Part shown: piece after piece, positions 48,608-57,765 of the stretch
Numbering within the stretch: position 1 is the first letter of the stretch
Layout of the letters: each line of letters starts with the position of its first letter
NCBI RefSeq assembly: GCF_013249065.1
Contig: NZ_JABRWQ010000004.1
Coordinates: 1 to 64,000, forward strand
Direction: 5' to 3'
Source of the DNA: Winogradskyella litoriviva
GTDB lineage: Bacteria > Bacteroidota > Bacteroidia > Flavobacteriales > Flavobacteriaceae
DNA: 64,000 nucleotides
The notes under the pieces: model-generated
Databases searched by the model: none
What the model was told of the DNA's origin: nothing
What the model saw: only the letters and a program-made list of their open reading frames with translations
Program-made: the position numbers and the translations under genes

Positions 48608-49609
48608 ATGAAAACATTAGATTTTTCTTTTATTATTCCTGTATATAATAGACCTGAAGAAATCGAAGAACTCCTCAGTAGTTTTTTGAATTTTGATGGT
48701 GATAATAACTTTGAAATAGTAATAGTTGAGGATGGTTCTTCTGATACATCAGAGCATGTTGTAGAAAAATTTCAAAGTAAATTAGATATCTCTTATTATT
48801 ATAAACCAAATTCTGGTCCTGGAGATTCTCGAAATTATGGGATGCAAAAGGCAAAAGGCAATTATTATATTATTTTGGATTCAGATGTATTAATGCCTTC
48901 AAATTATTTAGCTGAAGTAAAAGCTTTTTTAGAAAAAAAATATTTTGATTGTTTTGGAGGTCCAGACGCTGCACATAGTTCATTTACTAATCTTCAAAAA
49001 GCCATAAATTTTGCCATGACTTCTTTTATTACTACAGGAGGAATAAGAGGAGGTAAGCAACAGGTAGAGGATTTTCAACCGCGTAGCTTCAATATGGGTT
49101 TGTCTAAAAAAGCATTTATAGCATCTGGCGGATTTGGAAGGATTCATCCTGGTGAAGATCCAGATTTATCGTTACGCTTGCATAAACTCGGTTTTAAGAC
49201 TGCACTTATAGAAAAAGCTTATGTGTATCATAAACGTCGTATTTCTTGGACGAAATTTTATAAACAAGTAAATAAATTTGGCATGGTTAGGCCAATACTT
49301 AATCAATGGCATCCAAAATCTAAAAGTCTAGTGTATTGGTTTCCAACTTTATTTAGTTTGGGACTAATTGTTTCATTACTTTTAATGATATTCAACTGTT
49401 ATTTACCTATTTACTTATATGGATTGTATTTTATTATAGCCTTTGTTTTAGCTTTAATTTTTAATAGAAGTATTGTAATTGCTTTTCAAGCTTTATTTGC
49501 CATTGTTATACAGTTTTTTGGTTATGGTTTAGGGTTTTTAATCTCAACATTTAAATTGGTTGTTTTAAGAAGAAACCCAAAGGAAGCATTTCCGCAATTG
49601 TTTTTCTAA
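48608..49609 (+). CDS. Family 2 glycosyltransferase, membrane-associated
   Basis: A 333-residue GT-A enzyme. The N-terminal domain has SFIIPVYNRPEEIEELL, IVEDGSSDTSEHVV, GPGDSRNYGMQKAKG and the metal-binding DSD in YYIILDSDVLMPS. A later motif, FGRIHPGEDPDLSLRLHKLG, carries the ED catalytic pair. Three or four hydrophobic helices follow (about 250-315). It transfers a sugar from a nucleotide-sugar donor to a lipid or polysaccharide acceptor; acceptor unknown. The YbbR-domain gene follows 12 bases later and coaE after it. Confidence 0.9.
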   Translation: MKTLDFSFIIPVYNRPEEIEELLSSFLNFDGDNNFEIVIVEDGSSDTSEHVVEKFQSKLDISYYYKPNSGPGDSRNYGMQKAKGNYYIILDSDVLMPSNYLAEVKAFLEKKYFDCFGGPDAAHSSFTNLQKAINFAMTSFITTGGIRGGKQQVEDFQPRSFNMGLSKKAFIASGGFGRIHPGEDPDLSLRLHKLGFKTALIEKAYVYHKRRISWTKFYKQVNKFGMVRPILNQWHPKSKSLVYWFPTLFSLGLIVSLLLMIFNCYLPIYLYGLYFIIAFVLALIFNRSIVIAFQALFAIVIQFFGYGLGFLISTFKLVVLRRNPKEAFPQLFF

Positions 49610-49620
49610 GTTTAAAAAAA

Positions 49621-50583
49621 ATGAAATCAAATATTAATTCTAACATATTAGATTATTTTAAAAATAAAAATTACAAGCGCTTTAGTTTATTTTTTTTAGC
49701 AGCCTTTATTTTATTGATTTTTTCTAAACTTTCTAGTGATTATAAGCAAACCATAAAGGTAAAAGTAAAATTAATTAATGTAGAGGATGAGATTATAATT
49801 AAAAATGACTCAGCTAATTATATTGATGCTTATGTTGAAGCTAAAGGTTTTTCTTTGGTGCCACTTCTTTTTAATAGTTCAAAAGAATTAATAGTAAATT
49901 CTAAGAATAATTTGACAAAAAAAGGAAATCAATTTATTTTTGATGTTCAAAAAAACAAATATTTATTAGAAGGGCAGCTGGGTAATTCCTTTAAATTACT
50001 AACTGTTTTGCCAGATACACTTTTAATTACTTTTTCTAAAAGAGCATCAAAAGTTGTACCTATAGAACTAGTTAAAAATATTAATTACGCTATTGGTTAT
50101 GATTTAAAAGGTGAATTTAAGTTTAATATAGATAGTGTAAAAGTTGTAGGGTCATCTGCAGTCGTAGATACTATTTATTCGATACCTACAGAAGAATTAG
50201 CTCTAGATAATGTTAACCAAAACATTAATAAAACTTTAATTTTAAACACGTCTGCATTAGAGCAGGTTGAAGTTTTTCCAAAAAATGTAAAGGTTACTGG
50301 AAGTGTAGCAAGGTTTACAGAAGGAATTAAGGAAATTCCAGTTATTGTAACCAATCAGCCAAAAGATATTACTATAAATATTTTTCCTAAAACAGTAAGT
50401 GTATCGTTTTATGTGGATTTAGAAGAATATAATGATGTAAAAACAGAAGATTTTAGAGTAGAATGTAATTATGAAGAATTAGATTTTAATCAGACCTATT
50501 TATTACCAAAAATAGTAAAGAAGCCATCTTTTGTTAAGCGAGTTAATATTAAGCAAAAACGAATCGATTATATAAAGTTGTAA
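49621..50583 (+). CDS. YbbR-like domain membrane protein
   Basis: A 320-residue protein with one N-terminal membrane helix (about 22-40) and an extracytoplasmic body of YbbR-like repeats: the central stretch with VVPIELVKNINYAIGYDLKG and SVKVVGSSAVVDTIYSIPT is a YbbR unit, and VFPKNVKVTGSVARFTEG starts another. In Firmicutes such proteins (CdaR) activate a c-di-AMP cyclase; no cyclase gene is beside it here, so this role is not implied. It stands directly before coaE (two-base gap), the standard Bacteroidota arrangement. Confidence 0.85.
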   Translation: MKSNINSNILDYFKNKNYKRFSLFFLAAFILLIFSKLSSDYKQTIKVKVKLINVEDEIIIKNDSANYIDAYVEAKGFSLVPLLFNSSKELIVNSKNNLTKKGNQFIFDVQKNKYLLEGQLGNSFKLLTVLPDTLLITFSKRASKVVPIELVKNINYAIGYDLKGEFKFNIDSVKVVGSSAVVDTIYSIPTEELALDNVNQNINKTLILNTSALEQVEVFPKNVKVTGSVARFTEGIKEIPVIVTNQPKDITINIFPKTVSVSFYVDLEEYNDVKTEDFRVECNYEELDFNQTYLLPKIVKKPSFVKRVNIKQKRIDYIKL

Positions 50584-50584
50584 A

Positions 50585-51172
50585 ATGGTAGTAGTTGGTC
50601 TTACAGGAGGAATAGGTAGTGGTAAAACCACTATTTTAGAGGTTTTTAAAAGCTTAGGAGTACCTGTATATATTGCAGATACGGAAGCTAAAGCATTAAT
50701 GAATCGTTCTAAAGTTATTAAGCGAAAACTAATACATCTATTTGGTGAAGAAGCCTATAAAAATGGGAAACTAAATAGACCTTATTTATCATCAAAAATT
50801 TTCAATAATAAAGAATTATTAATAAAAATGAATGCTATTGTTCATCCTAAAGTAGCATCTCATTTTAAACGATGGGTATCCAAGCAAAATGCCGAATATG
50901 TTATAAAAGAAGCCGCAATTATTTTTGAAAACAATCTTCAGAGTCAATATAATTATATAATCACCGTTGTAGCAGATGAAGATTTAAGAATAAAGCGTGT
51001 TATAAAACGTGATAATGCTTCAGAAGAAAAGGTGAAAACAATAATTAATAATCAATTATCTGATGCGGAAAAAATAAAAAAATCAGATTTTGTTATTATT
51101 AATAACGATTTGCACGAAGCTAAACAACAAGCCTTAAACGTACATAAAGAAATTCTTAAAAAAATAAAATAA
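50585..51172 (+). CDS. coaE: Dephospho-CoA kinase
   Basis: CoaE phosphorylates the ribose 3'-OH of dephospho-CoA, the last step of coenzyme A synthesis. The 195-residue P-loop protein has GLTGGIGSGKTT at residues 5-16, the CoA-binding DTEAKAL and NRPYLSSKIF segments, and the lid RDNASEEKVKTIINNQL. The length is normal. It is two bases after the YbbR gene; a new promoter for the two-component system follows its stop. Confidence 0.96.
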   Translation: MVVVGLTGGIGSGKTTILEVFKSLGVPVYIADTEAKALMNRSKVIKRKLIHLFGEEAYKNGKLNRPYLSSKIFNNKELLIKMNAIVHPKVASHFKRWVSKQNAEYVIKEAAIIFENNLQSQYNYIITVVADEDLRIKRVIKRDNASEEKVKTIINNQLSDAEKIKKSDFVIINNDLHEAKQQALNVHKEILKKIK

Positions 51173-51213
51173 AAATCGAGCACTTTCTTTTGTTAACGTT
51201 AGGTTAAACATAA

Positions 51214-51243
51214 TTTGTGCTAAATGTTAAAATGTTAAATTTG
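51214..51243 (+). promoter_or_regulatory. Histidine-kinase promoter, possibly leaderless
   Basis: TTTG, 18-base spacer, TAAATTTG: the best match to the Bacteroidota promoter consensus that I find in the window. The -7 box ends four bases before the ATG at 51248, so transcription should start at or within a few bases of the start codon and the mRNA may be leaderless. Confidence 0.7.
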
Positions 51244-51247
51244 GCTG

Positions 51248-52816
51248 ATGGGCAAAAAGCTATTCGTCTTATTGGTAGTTCTTATGAGTTTATCGCTCCT
51301 CGGAATTATTTTTGTACAATCGTTTTTTATAAACAATAGTTTAGAAAATGAAGAGGAGAATTTTGTAAGAAGTGTAAAACGATCTTTAAGCTATGTTTCT
51401 AATTCAATAGAAGAAGATGAGTTTAAAGATTATTTAAAGAAACTACAACCTTATTTAAATAATGAAAATAAGGCAAATTCTTCTATCATAAAGCAATTGT
51501 TAATTACCGCAGAAGACGATATTAATGATAAAACCATAGTGCATCGTAATACGGTTTTTGAAGAGCTTTACAAAGTACCATCTATGTTCATTGAAATTGA
51601 TGCAGATAGTTTTAATATAAGTAAACTATATAGTGAGCGTGTAACGGAATATTACAATACCACAACCATAGACGGTAAAAAACGAATGGATCCTGAAACG
51701 AGTCTAAAAGAGTATTCCTCTTTGGGAGATTTAGATAAGCAAGTTTATGAAGAAACCATTAAAACATTATTAAAAGACCAACCAGTTTACAGACGTGTTT
51801 CTGCAAAACAAGTAGAATCGTTATTAAGAAAAGAACTAACAAAAGAAGGAATTGATTTAGATTTTGAGTTTGCTATTTATGATGAAGATTTAGCGACTAA
51901 AATAATGTCTCAAAATTTTGAAATGACTTCAGAAGCACGTGGAGTTCCTATATTTTTAGATAATTATAATGAAAGTAGTTATAATCTTTGGGTAGAATTT
52001 CCGGAAAGAAAAAAATACCTTTTATCTTCTATTTTAAAGATGATAGTGCTTTCTATTGTATTTACTAGTATTATAATTGTCGCATACACAAGTGCTATTT
52101 ATCAATTAATTAAGCAAAGGCAAATATCACAGATTAAAACGGACTTTATAAATAATATGACGCATGAGTTTAAAACACCAATTGCGACTATTAATTTAGC
52201 TTTAGACTCTATAAAGAACCCCAAAATACTAAATGACCAAGAAAAGGTTCTGCGTTATTTAGGAATGATAAAGGAAGAGAATAAAAGGATGCATGCGCAA
52301 GTAGAAAATGTATTACGTATATCTAAGTTAGAAAAAAATGAGCTAAATATTAGTAAGGAAAGATATGATATACACGACTTAATTGAAGATGCAATAACAC
52401 ATGTAGAACTTATTGTAGAAGATAGAAAAGGTTATGTTAAAACTCATTTGAGTGCAGAACAGGCGTCAGTTTTAGCAAATGAAACACATTTTACTAATGT
52501 GTTAGTAAACATATTAGACAATGCCATAAAATATTCGGATGAAGCACCTAAAATTGATGTTTACACCGAAAATGTAGGAAATAATATAATAGTAAAAATA
52601 GCAGATCAAGGCAACGGAATGAGTAAGGCTGTTGCAAAACGTGTGTTTGAAAAATTTTATAGAGAACACACCGGAAATGTACATAATGTAAAAGGTCATG
52701 GGCTAGGATTAGCTTATGTAAAAAGAATAGTAGATGATCATCAAGGTCATATATCAGTAGAAAGCGAAAAAGGAAAAGGCAGTACTTTTATTATAAGAAT
52801 GCCATTAATATCATAA
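51248..52816 (+). CDS. Sensor histidine kinase
   Basis: A 522-residue inner-membrane kinase. Membrane helices at about 5-25 and 262-285 enclose a 235-residue extracytoplasmic sensor region of unrecognised fold. The cytoplasmic part has the H-box FINNMTHEFKTP (His306), N-box NILDNAIKYS, G1 DQGNGMS and G2 GHGLGLAYVKRIV. It phosphorylates the response regulator encoded ten bases later. The signal sensed is unknown. The start is placed directly after a strong promoter box. Confidence 0.95.
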   Translation: MGKKLFVLLVVLMSLSLLGIIFVQSFFINNSLENEEENFVRSVKRSLSYVSNSIEEDEFKDYLKKLQPYLNNENKANSSIIKQLLITAEDDINDKTIVHRNTVFEELYKVPSMFIEIDADSFNISKLYSERVTEYYNTTTIDGKKRMDPETSLKEYSSLGDLDKQVYEETIKTLLKDQPVYRRVSAKQVESLLRKELTKEGIDLDFEFAIYDEDLATKIMSQNFEMTSEARGVPIFLDNYNESSYNLWVEFPERKKYLLSSILKMIVLSIVFTSIIIVAYTSAIYQLIKQRQISQIKTDFINNMTHEFKTPIATINLALDSIKNPKILNDQEKVLRYLGMIKEENKRMHAQVENVLRISKLEKNELNISKERYDIHDLIEDAITHVELIVEDRKGYVKTHLSAEQASVLANETHFTNVLVNILDNAIKYSDEAPKIDVYTENVGNNIIVKIADQGNGMSKAVAKRVFEKFYREHTGNVHNVKGHGLGLAYVKRIVDDHQGHISVESEKGKGSTFIIRMPLIS

Positions 52817-52826
52817 AAATCGAATT

Positions 52827-53534
52827 ATGGAAGAGCAAAATAAAAAAATACTTTTAGTTGAAGACGATCCAAATTTTGGAACAGTTTTAAAAGATTATTT
52901 AATGATGAACGATTACGACGTGGTTCATGCTAAAAATGGTATGGAAGGTTTTGAGAAGTTCAAAAAAGACGATTACGATCTTTGTATCTTAGACGTTATG
53001 ATGCCCTATAAAGACGGATTTACGTTAGCAAAAGAAATACGAGAAAAAAATACAGATGTGCCTATCGTTTTCTTAACGGCAAAGGCTATGAAAGAAGATG
53101 TATTAAAAGGTTATAAAGTAGGAGCAGATGATTATCTTAATAAACCTTTTGATAGTGAAGTGTTATTAATGAAAATTAAGGCTATTATGCAACGTAAAGC
53201 AACAGATACTGTTGCAGATAGCAAACAATTTGAATTTAAAATTGGTCGTTTTGATTTAAATTCTAAACTAAGATTTTTAAAATTTGATGGAGGAGAGCCA
53301 ACAAAACTATCTCCTAAAGAAAACGAATTGTTACGTTTATTAGCTTTACATGAAAATGATTTAATGCCTAGAGAATTGGCATTAACAAAAATATGGAGAG
53401 ATGATAACTATTTTACATCGCGTAGTATGGATGTGTATATTGCAAAATTACGTAAATACTTAAAACCAGATCCTAATGTAGAAATTTTAAATATACATGG
53501 TGAAGGTTTCAGATTAGTTATAAATAACCAATAA
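52827..53534 (+). CDS. OmpR-family response regulator
   Basis: A 235-residue regulator: receiver domain 1-120 with acidic pocket EDD (12-14), phospho-acceptor Asp56 in ILDVMMPYKDG and switch Lys in FLTAKAM; then a winged-helix DNA-binding domain (about 135-233) with LSPKENELLRLLALHEN and YFTSRSMDVYIAKLRKYL. It is activated by the neighbouring kinase and probably binds direct repeats at target promoters; targets cannot be told. A bidirectional terminator follows. Confidence 0.96.
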   Translation: MEEQNKKILLVEDDPNFGTVLKDYLMMNDYDVVHAKNGMEGFEKFKKDDYDLCILDVMMPYKDGFTLAKEIREKNTDVPIVFLTAKAMKEDVLKGYKVGADDYLNKPFDSEVLLMKIKAIMQRKATDTVADSKQFEFKIGRFDLNSKLRFLKFDGGEPTKLSPKENELLRLLALHENDLMPRELALTKIWRDDNYFTSRSMDVYIAKLRKYLKPDPNVEILNIHGEGFRLVINNQ

Positions 53535-53556
53535 GGTTTTTGCTTTTGTATATTAT

Positions 53557-53590
53557 AAAAAAAATCCAGTTCATTGAACTGGATTTTTTT
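53557..53590. terminator. Bidirectional terminator after the two-component genes
   Basis: Stem AAAAAAATCCAGTTCA / TGAACTGGATTTTTTT, nearly loopless. It lies 22 bases after the response-regulator stop and just before the VanZ gene. Poly-A and poly-T arms allow use in both directions. The vanZ gene 18 bases later needs its own promoter or readthrough. Confidence 0.85.
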
Positions 53591-53607
53591 TAATACTATT
53601 TTTATAA

Positions 53608-54009
53608 ATGATTAAGTTCTTTCAAGGAGTTACAATTGTATTTCTACTTTTTATAATTTGGATTATATTTTCTGCTAATACAGGTGGTAATAATATATTT
53701 TTTGAGTTTGTGAATTGGTTGCCTTTTGGTGATAAAATTGGACATTTTTTCTTGTTTGGATGTTTAACCCTTGGTGTAAATTTTGCGTTCAACTTTAAAA
53801 AGTTTACATTCTGGGAAGTATTACCCTTAGGAACGTTTTTAGTTTCTGTTTTTGTGTTAATAGAAGAATTAAGTCAAGGCTTTTTACCTAATAGAACCTT
53901 GGATGTAGCAGATTTATTAGCTGATGGTTTAGGAATAGTTAGTTTTACTTTTATTGGAAATGTACTTAGTAAAAAAGGATTTTTCGGATTGAGAGTAACA
54001 AATAAATAA
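53608..54009 (+). CDS. VanZ-like family membrane protein
   Basis: A 133-residue protein with four hydrophobic helices. It shows the VanZ pattern: GDKIGHFFLFGCLTLGVNF (about 41-59), a glutamate in FVLIEELSQGFLPNRTLDVADLLADGLG near residue 90-105. VanZ proteins confer low-level glycopeptide resistance in enterococci, but most homologues have no proven job. It stands between a terminator and the convergent miaA gene, whose stop is eight bases away. Confidence 0.88.
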   Translation: MIKFFQGVTIVFLLFIIWIIFSANTGGNNIFFEFVNWLPFGDKIGHFFLFGCLTLGVNFAFNFKKFTFWEVLPLGTFLVSVFVLIEELSQGFLPNRTLDVADLLADGLGIVSFTFIGNVLSKKGFFGLRVTNK

Positions 54010-54017
54010 AACAATCT

Positions 54018-54923
54018 TTATTCTTCAATAGAGTTTATATAAGATATAATCTCACTCACATTAGTTTCGTAATCGAACCACTTAATTGATTCCTCTTTTT
54101 TAAACCACGTTAATTGTCGTTTTGCAAACCGTCTTGTATTTTTCTTTATTTCTGAAATAGCAAAATCTAAAGACCAATTTCCTTCAAAATAATTAAACAA
54201 TTCTTTATAACCAACTGTATTTAAAGCATTGAGTTGCTTGTGGGTTATTAGCGATTCTACTTCATCTAATAAACCATTCGCCATCATTATATCTACACGC
54301 TGATTAATTCTATCATAAATAATAGAACGTTCTGCGTTAAGGCCAATAGTTATGGTTTTAAACGCTCTCACTTTTTTGGGATTTGTAAGAAATGAAGAAT
54401 AGGGTTGGCCTGTGCCAATACAAATCTCTAAAGCTCTTATAATACGTTGAGGATTATCTATAGCAATCGTTTTATAAGTTTGAGGGTCTAAATTATGTAA
54501 TTGGGTTTGTAATGATTTTAGGCCTTTGCTTTCTAGTTCTTTATTGAGTTGTAGTCTTATATTAGCATCTACATCAGGAAAATAATCTAAACCTTTAGCA
54601 ACAGCTTTTACATACAAACCAGAGCCACCTACCATAATGACAACTGGATTTTTTTTATGTAATTCTTTAATTTTAGAAATTGCTTCACGTTCAAAATCAC
54701 CAACATTAAAATTATCTGTAATAGATTTATTTTGAATAAAATGATGTGGTGCTGCATTCAATTCTTCTTTAGAAGGTACAGCTGTTCCAATAGTCATTTC
54801 CTTATAAAATTGACGAGAATCAGCAGAAATAATTTCTGAATTAAAGTATTTAGCAAGCTTAATACTTAAAGAAGTTTTACCGATGGCAGTTGGGCCAACT
54901 ATGGAAATAAGAAGTTTATTCAT
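54018..54923 (-). CDS. miaA: tRNA dimethylallyltransferase
   Basis: MiaA adds a dimethylallyl group to A37 of tRNAs that read UNN codons. The 301-residue protein has P-loop VGPTAIGKTSLS (about 8-19), the catalytic ISADSRQFYKEM segment, the DNPQRIIRALEI motif and the C-terminal RRFAKRQLTWFKKE helix. I start at the ATG 54921-54923, which gives the family N-terminus M-N-K-L-L-I-S-I-V-G-P; a further in-frame ATG 42 bases upstream would lie inside the ion-channel gene. The overlap with that gene is then eight bases. Confidence 0.95.
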   Translation of the reverse strand: MNKLLISIVGPTAIGKTSLSIKLAKYFNSEIISADSRQFYKEMTIGTAVPSKEELNAAPHHFIQNKSITDNFNVGDFEREAISKIKELHKKNPVVIMVGGSGLYVKAVAKGLDYFPDVDANIRLQLNKELESKGLKSLQTQLHNLDPQTYKTIAIDNPQRIIRALEICIGTGQPYSSFLTNPKKVRAFKTITIGLNAERSIIYDRINQRVDIMMANGLLDEVESLITHKQLNALNTVGYKELFNYFEGNWSLDFAISEIKKNTRRFAKRQLTWFKKEESIKWFDYETNVSEIISYINSIEE

Positions 54924-55794
54924 GGTGTAATTTACAACCACATTTATGGCAGTATTCTGCACCATCTTGATGCTTTTCGGCTAAACAATTAATGCAGCAT
55001 TGCGAATTTGTATGTACTTCAATTAAATCTTCTGGTTGAATAAGTTTGTTACCTTTATTTTCTTCTTTGTTTAGGCTGTTTTTAGCATATTCGGCAGATA
55101 CTATTCCCGTTGGTACCGCAATTATACCATAACCTAAAATCATAATAATTGTAGTTATAAATTGACCTAGTGGTGTTTGTGGAGCAATATCACCAAAACC
55201 AACAGTGGTTAAAGTTACGATACACCAATATACACTTTTAGGAATATTAGTAAATCCATTGGCTTCACCTTCAACCAAATACATTATTGTACCAAAAACT
55301 ACAGAAGATACCATTACAGCAAATAAAAACACCAAGATTTTTACTCTACTTCCAATTATAGAATCTTTTAGTTGTTTGGATGCACCTAAATAACGCGCTA
55401 ATTTTAGAATTCTAAAAACCCTTAATAATCTTAACGCTCTAAGTGTTACTAATGCTTGTGCACCTCCAAATAAAAAGGTAAGGTACATTGGTATTGTAGA
55501 TAAAAGATCTATAATGCCAAAAAAGCTAAAAATGTATTTTAAGGGTTTCCTAACACTAATTACTCTCAATACATACTCTATAGAAAATAGGATAGTTACA
55601 ATCCATTCTCCAATATATAATATCTGATGATATTCTCTATCTATACTAACCACGCTTTCTAGCATAACTAGTATAATACTTATAATAATAAATGCTAATA
55701 ATAGAATATCAAACCATTTACCGTTAGGTGTATCTGCTTCATAAATAACTTCATGAAGTTTTGATTTCCAGGTATGTTTGTTTTCTATTTCCAT
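54916..55794 (-). CDS. Voltage-gated-type potassium channel with C-terminal zinc ribbon
   Basis: A 292-residue ion channel of the six-helix Kv type. S4 (117-136) bears Arg/Lys at every third position (119, 122, 125, 128, 131, 134), and the pore has the selectivity filter TTVGFGD (196-202). The last 28 residues hold six cysteines in CCINC and CHKCGC (266, 267, 270, 282, 285, 287), which looks like a small zinc ribbon. It should be a K+-selective channel gated by voltage, perhaps modulated via the ribbon. The miaA start overlaps its end by eight bases. Confidence 0.93.
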   Translation of the reverse strand: MEIENKHTWKSKLHEVIYEADTPNGKWFDILLLAFIIISIILVMLESVVSIDREYHQILYIGEWIVTILFSIEYVLRVISVRKPLKYIFSFFGIIDLLSTIPMYLTFLFGGAQALVTLRALRLLRVFRILKLARYLGASKQLKDSIIGSRVKILVFLFAVMVSSVVFGTIMYLVEGEANGFTNIPKSVYWCIVTLTTVGFGDIAPQTPLGQFITTIIMILGYGIIAVPTGIVSAEYAKNSLNKEENKGNKLIQPEDLIEVHTNSQCCINCLAEKHQDGAEYCHKCGCKLHHE

Positions 55795-55818
55795 TATCTA
55801 AAAGTACAAAAAGTAAAA

Positions 55819-57765
55819 TTATTGTTTTTCTAGTACAATGACAGCGTTGTTTTGTATTTCTACAACCTTATCCATAAACTTTTTTAAATAAGGATAATAC
55901 TCTGGTGCATAGATAGGTAAATTAAATTGCACTTTAAAATAGAGTATTAAAGATTCATCATTTAACTCAGAATTAAACAAAAGACTACCCGATTTATTTG
56001 GCAGTATATAATTGATTGGTTCGGGAATTTCGAGTACTGTTAGATCGTCATCAATTTTAATTTGTATGCTATAATTGTAAATGTCTTTGTAACCAAAATC
56101 AATAGGATAACTGCGTTCTTGCAGTTTAAAAGGATTTTCTTCAAAAAACTTTATGAGAAAAGGATTCAAGTAAATTTTATTTCCAATAAATTCTGGCTCA
56201 AGAGTAACATCTGCCTCTTCAATAAAACTTGATTTAGAAATATCAAAATCTTCAACTTTGTGATTTTCAATTGCAATATCTGTAAATTCATTGATTTTGT
56301 TCTCTAAATAACTAGTTGGGTTTTCATTGTATTCTCTTTTTTGTTGATGAGAATGATAACCAGAGTATTTACTCTGTATGGTTCCAGTGAATTCGTCTTC
56401 TATAAAAGAATCGAGTTTTACTCTATGAGTTCTCAGGGAAAAAGGTTCAATAATAATATCTTCCCAATAGCTACCATCTTTAAAATCAATAAGTCTACCG
56501 TATTGGTTTAATGTTCTAAATGGTAATTCACCAAAGGCGAGATATTTATCAGTTGCATCTAAATAATAATCTTTTTCATCGATTGTGGTTTTCAAAATCA
56601 CATAATTAAATTCAGATAAAACCGGAAAAATTTTGGTGGCAAGTGCGTTATCTCGTGTAGATACTAAAATGGGATAAACCGTAAAACCTTCATTAGTTAG
56701 TAAGTTTTCTAATAATAAGTTAATTTCAAATACACTACCTACTTTTTCTTTAATTAGGTTTTTTACTGATACATCGTGACGTTCTATTTTACCATTCCAG
56801 TTATAATTAGTTAAAACGAATTGGTAAATCGCATTAGCTTTTTCTAGTTTATTGTTTATTGAGGATATTTGTTCTGGTAATACACCTTTAATAAGACTTT
56901 TTTTACTAATCTGTTTACCAAAATCCTTATCTGCTTTTAATTCTTGGTCAACATCTTTCCATGTTTTAGTTATTTTATCAACGGTGCCATCAAATCCTTG
57001 ATATACGCTTAATTCGTATTCAATTCTTGCTGTATAGTTGAGAGCTGTTGTGGTAAAACCTTCTGGTTTATATGCAGGTATATTTTTCATTACATACTTA
57101 CTAACCGTGCAGTCTGCAGTGCCACCTCTACCAACTTCTAGGCAATTTCGTTCTATTTTAGCATCGTTAATTTCTAACGGAATTCCGCCTACTAATTTTA
57201 CGTGATAGTCGTAGTTGCCAGGAATACTAGTGTTATATTCGCTGTATAAAACGGGATCTGGACCTTGAAAATACCAAGGCTGAAATTTATTCATAAATCG
57301 AGACTGTTTTTCATAACTATAGGTTATAATACTACCAACTTTGATATTAGGTAAAACAAATTTTACTGTAGTTGAGTATTCGTTTTCTTCTTTAAAAATG
57401 GCATTTAAAGAGAGTTCTGTCTTTACTACTTTTCCATTTTCTAGGTTATAAGTTGCGCCTTTAATATTATCAATTCGTTCTTTGGACGATTTACCTTTGT
57501 ATAAAGTTACCTCAATTTCTCCTCTATCAAATCCACTTGATTTTAAAATTTTTACTTTTTGTTTTATTTGCACTTTTAGCCAAAATGTTTCCTTATCAAT
57601 GAAACTATTTCCGTAATCATATATAACAAGTGCATTAGCTGTAGAGTCTTTTGAATAAGACGTTTGTTCTAATTCACTTTTTATAACAGCCATATTACTA
57701 ACATAGCTTTGAGAAAAACATAAATAAGACGCAAAAAGCGAAACAATTAACAATCTATATTTCAT
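55819..57765 (-). CDS. DUF3857 protein with degenerate transglutaminase-like domain
   Basis: A 648-residue exported protein: signal peptide 1-18, DUF3857 (about 50-235) and transglutaminase-like domain (about 300-410). The nucleophile position reads KVGSVFEINLLL (341-352) with no Cys, and the usual FNH is FNYVI (386-390); only the Asp of YYLDATD (403) remains. It is therefore almost certainly not a thiol enzyme. It shares this family with the two genes at 9-13 kb. Its ATG overlaps the exonuclease stop by one base. Confidence 0.85.
   Translation of the reverse strand: MKYRLLIVSLFASYLCFSQSYVSNMAVIKSELEQTSYSKDSTANALVIYDYGNSFIDKETFWLKVQIKQKVKILKSSGFDRGEIEVTLYKGKSSKERIDNIKGATYNLENGKVVKTELSLNAIFKEENEYSTTVKFVLPNIKVGSIITYSYEKQSRFMNKFQPWYFQGPDPVLYSEYNTSIPGNYDYHVKLVGGIPLEINDAKIERNCLEVGRGGTADCTVSKYVMKNIPAYKPEGFTTTALNYTARIEYELSVYQGFDGTVDKITKTWKDVDQELKADKDFGKQISKKSLIKGVLPEQISSINNKLEKANAIYQFVLTNYNWNGKIERHDVSVKNLIKEKVGSVFEINLLLENLLTNEGFTVYPILVSTRDNALATKIFPVLSEFNYVILKTTIDEKDYYLDATDKYLAFGELPFRTLNQYGRLIDFKDGSYWEDIIIEPFSLRTHRVKLDSFIEDEFTGTIQSKYSGYHSHQQKREYNENPTSYLENKINEFTDIAIENHKVEDFDISKSSFIEEADVTLEPEFIGNKIYLNPFLIKFFEENPFKLQERSYPIDFGYKDIYNYSIQIKIDDDLTVLEIPEPINYILPNKSGSLLFNSELNDESLILYFKVQFNLPIYAPEYYPYLKKFMDKVVEIQNNAVIVLEKQ

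Noticed and set aside
54924-54965. Longer MiaA start at 54965
   Set aside because: It would run deep into the ion-channel gene; the ATG at 54923 gives the normal N-terminus.
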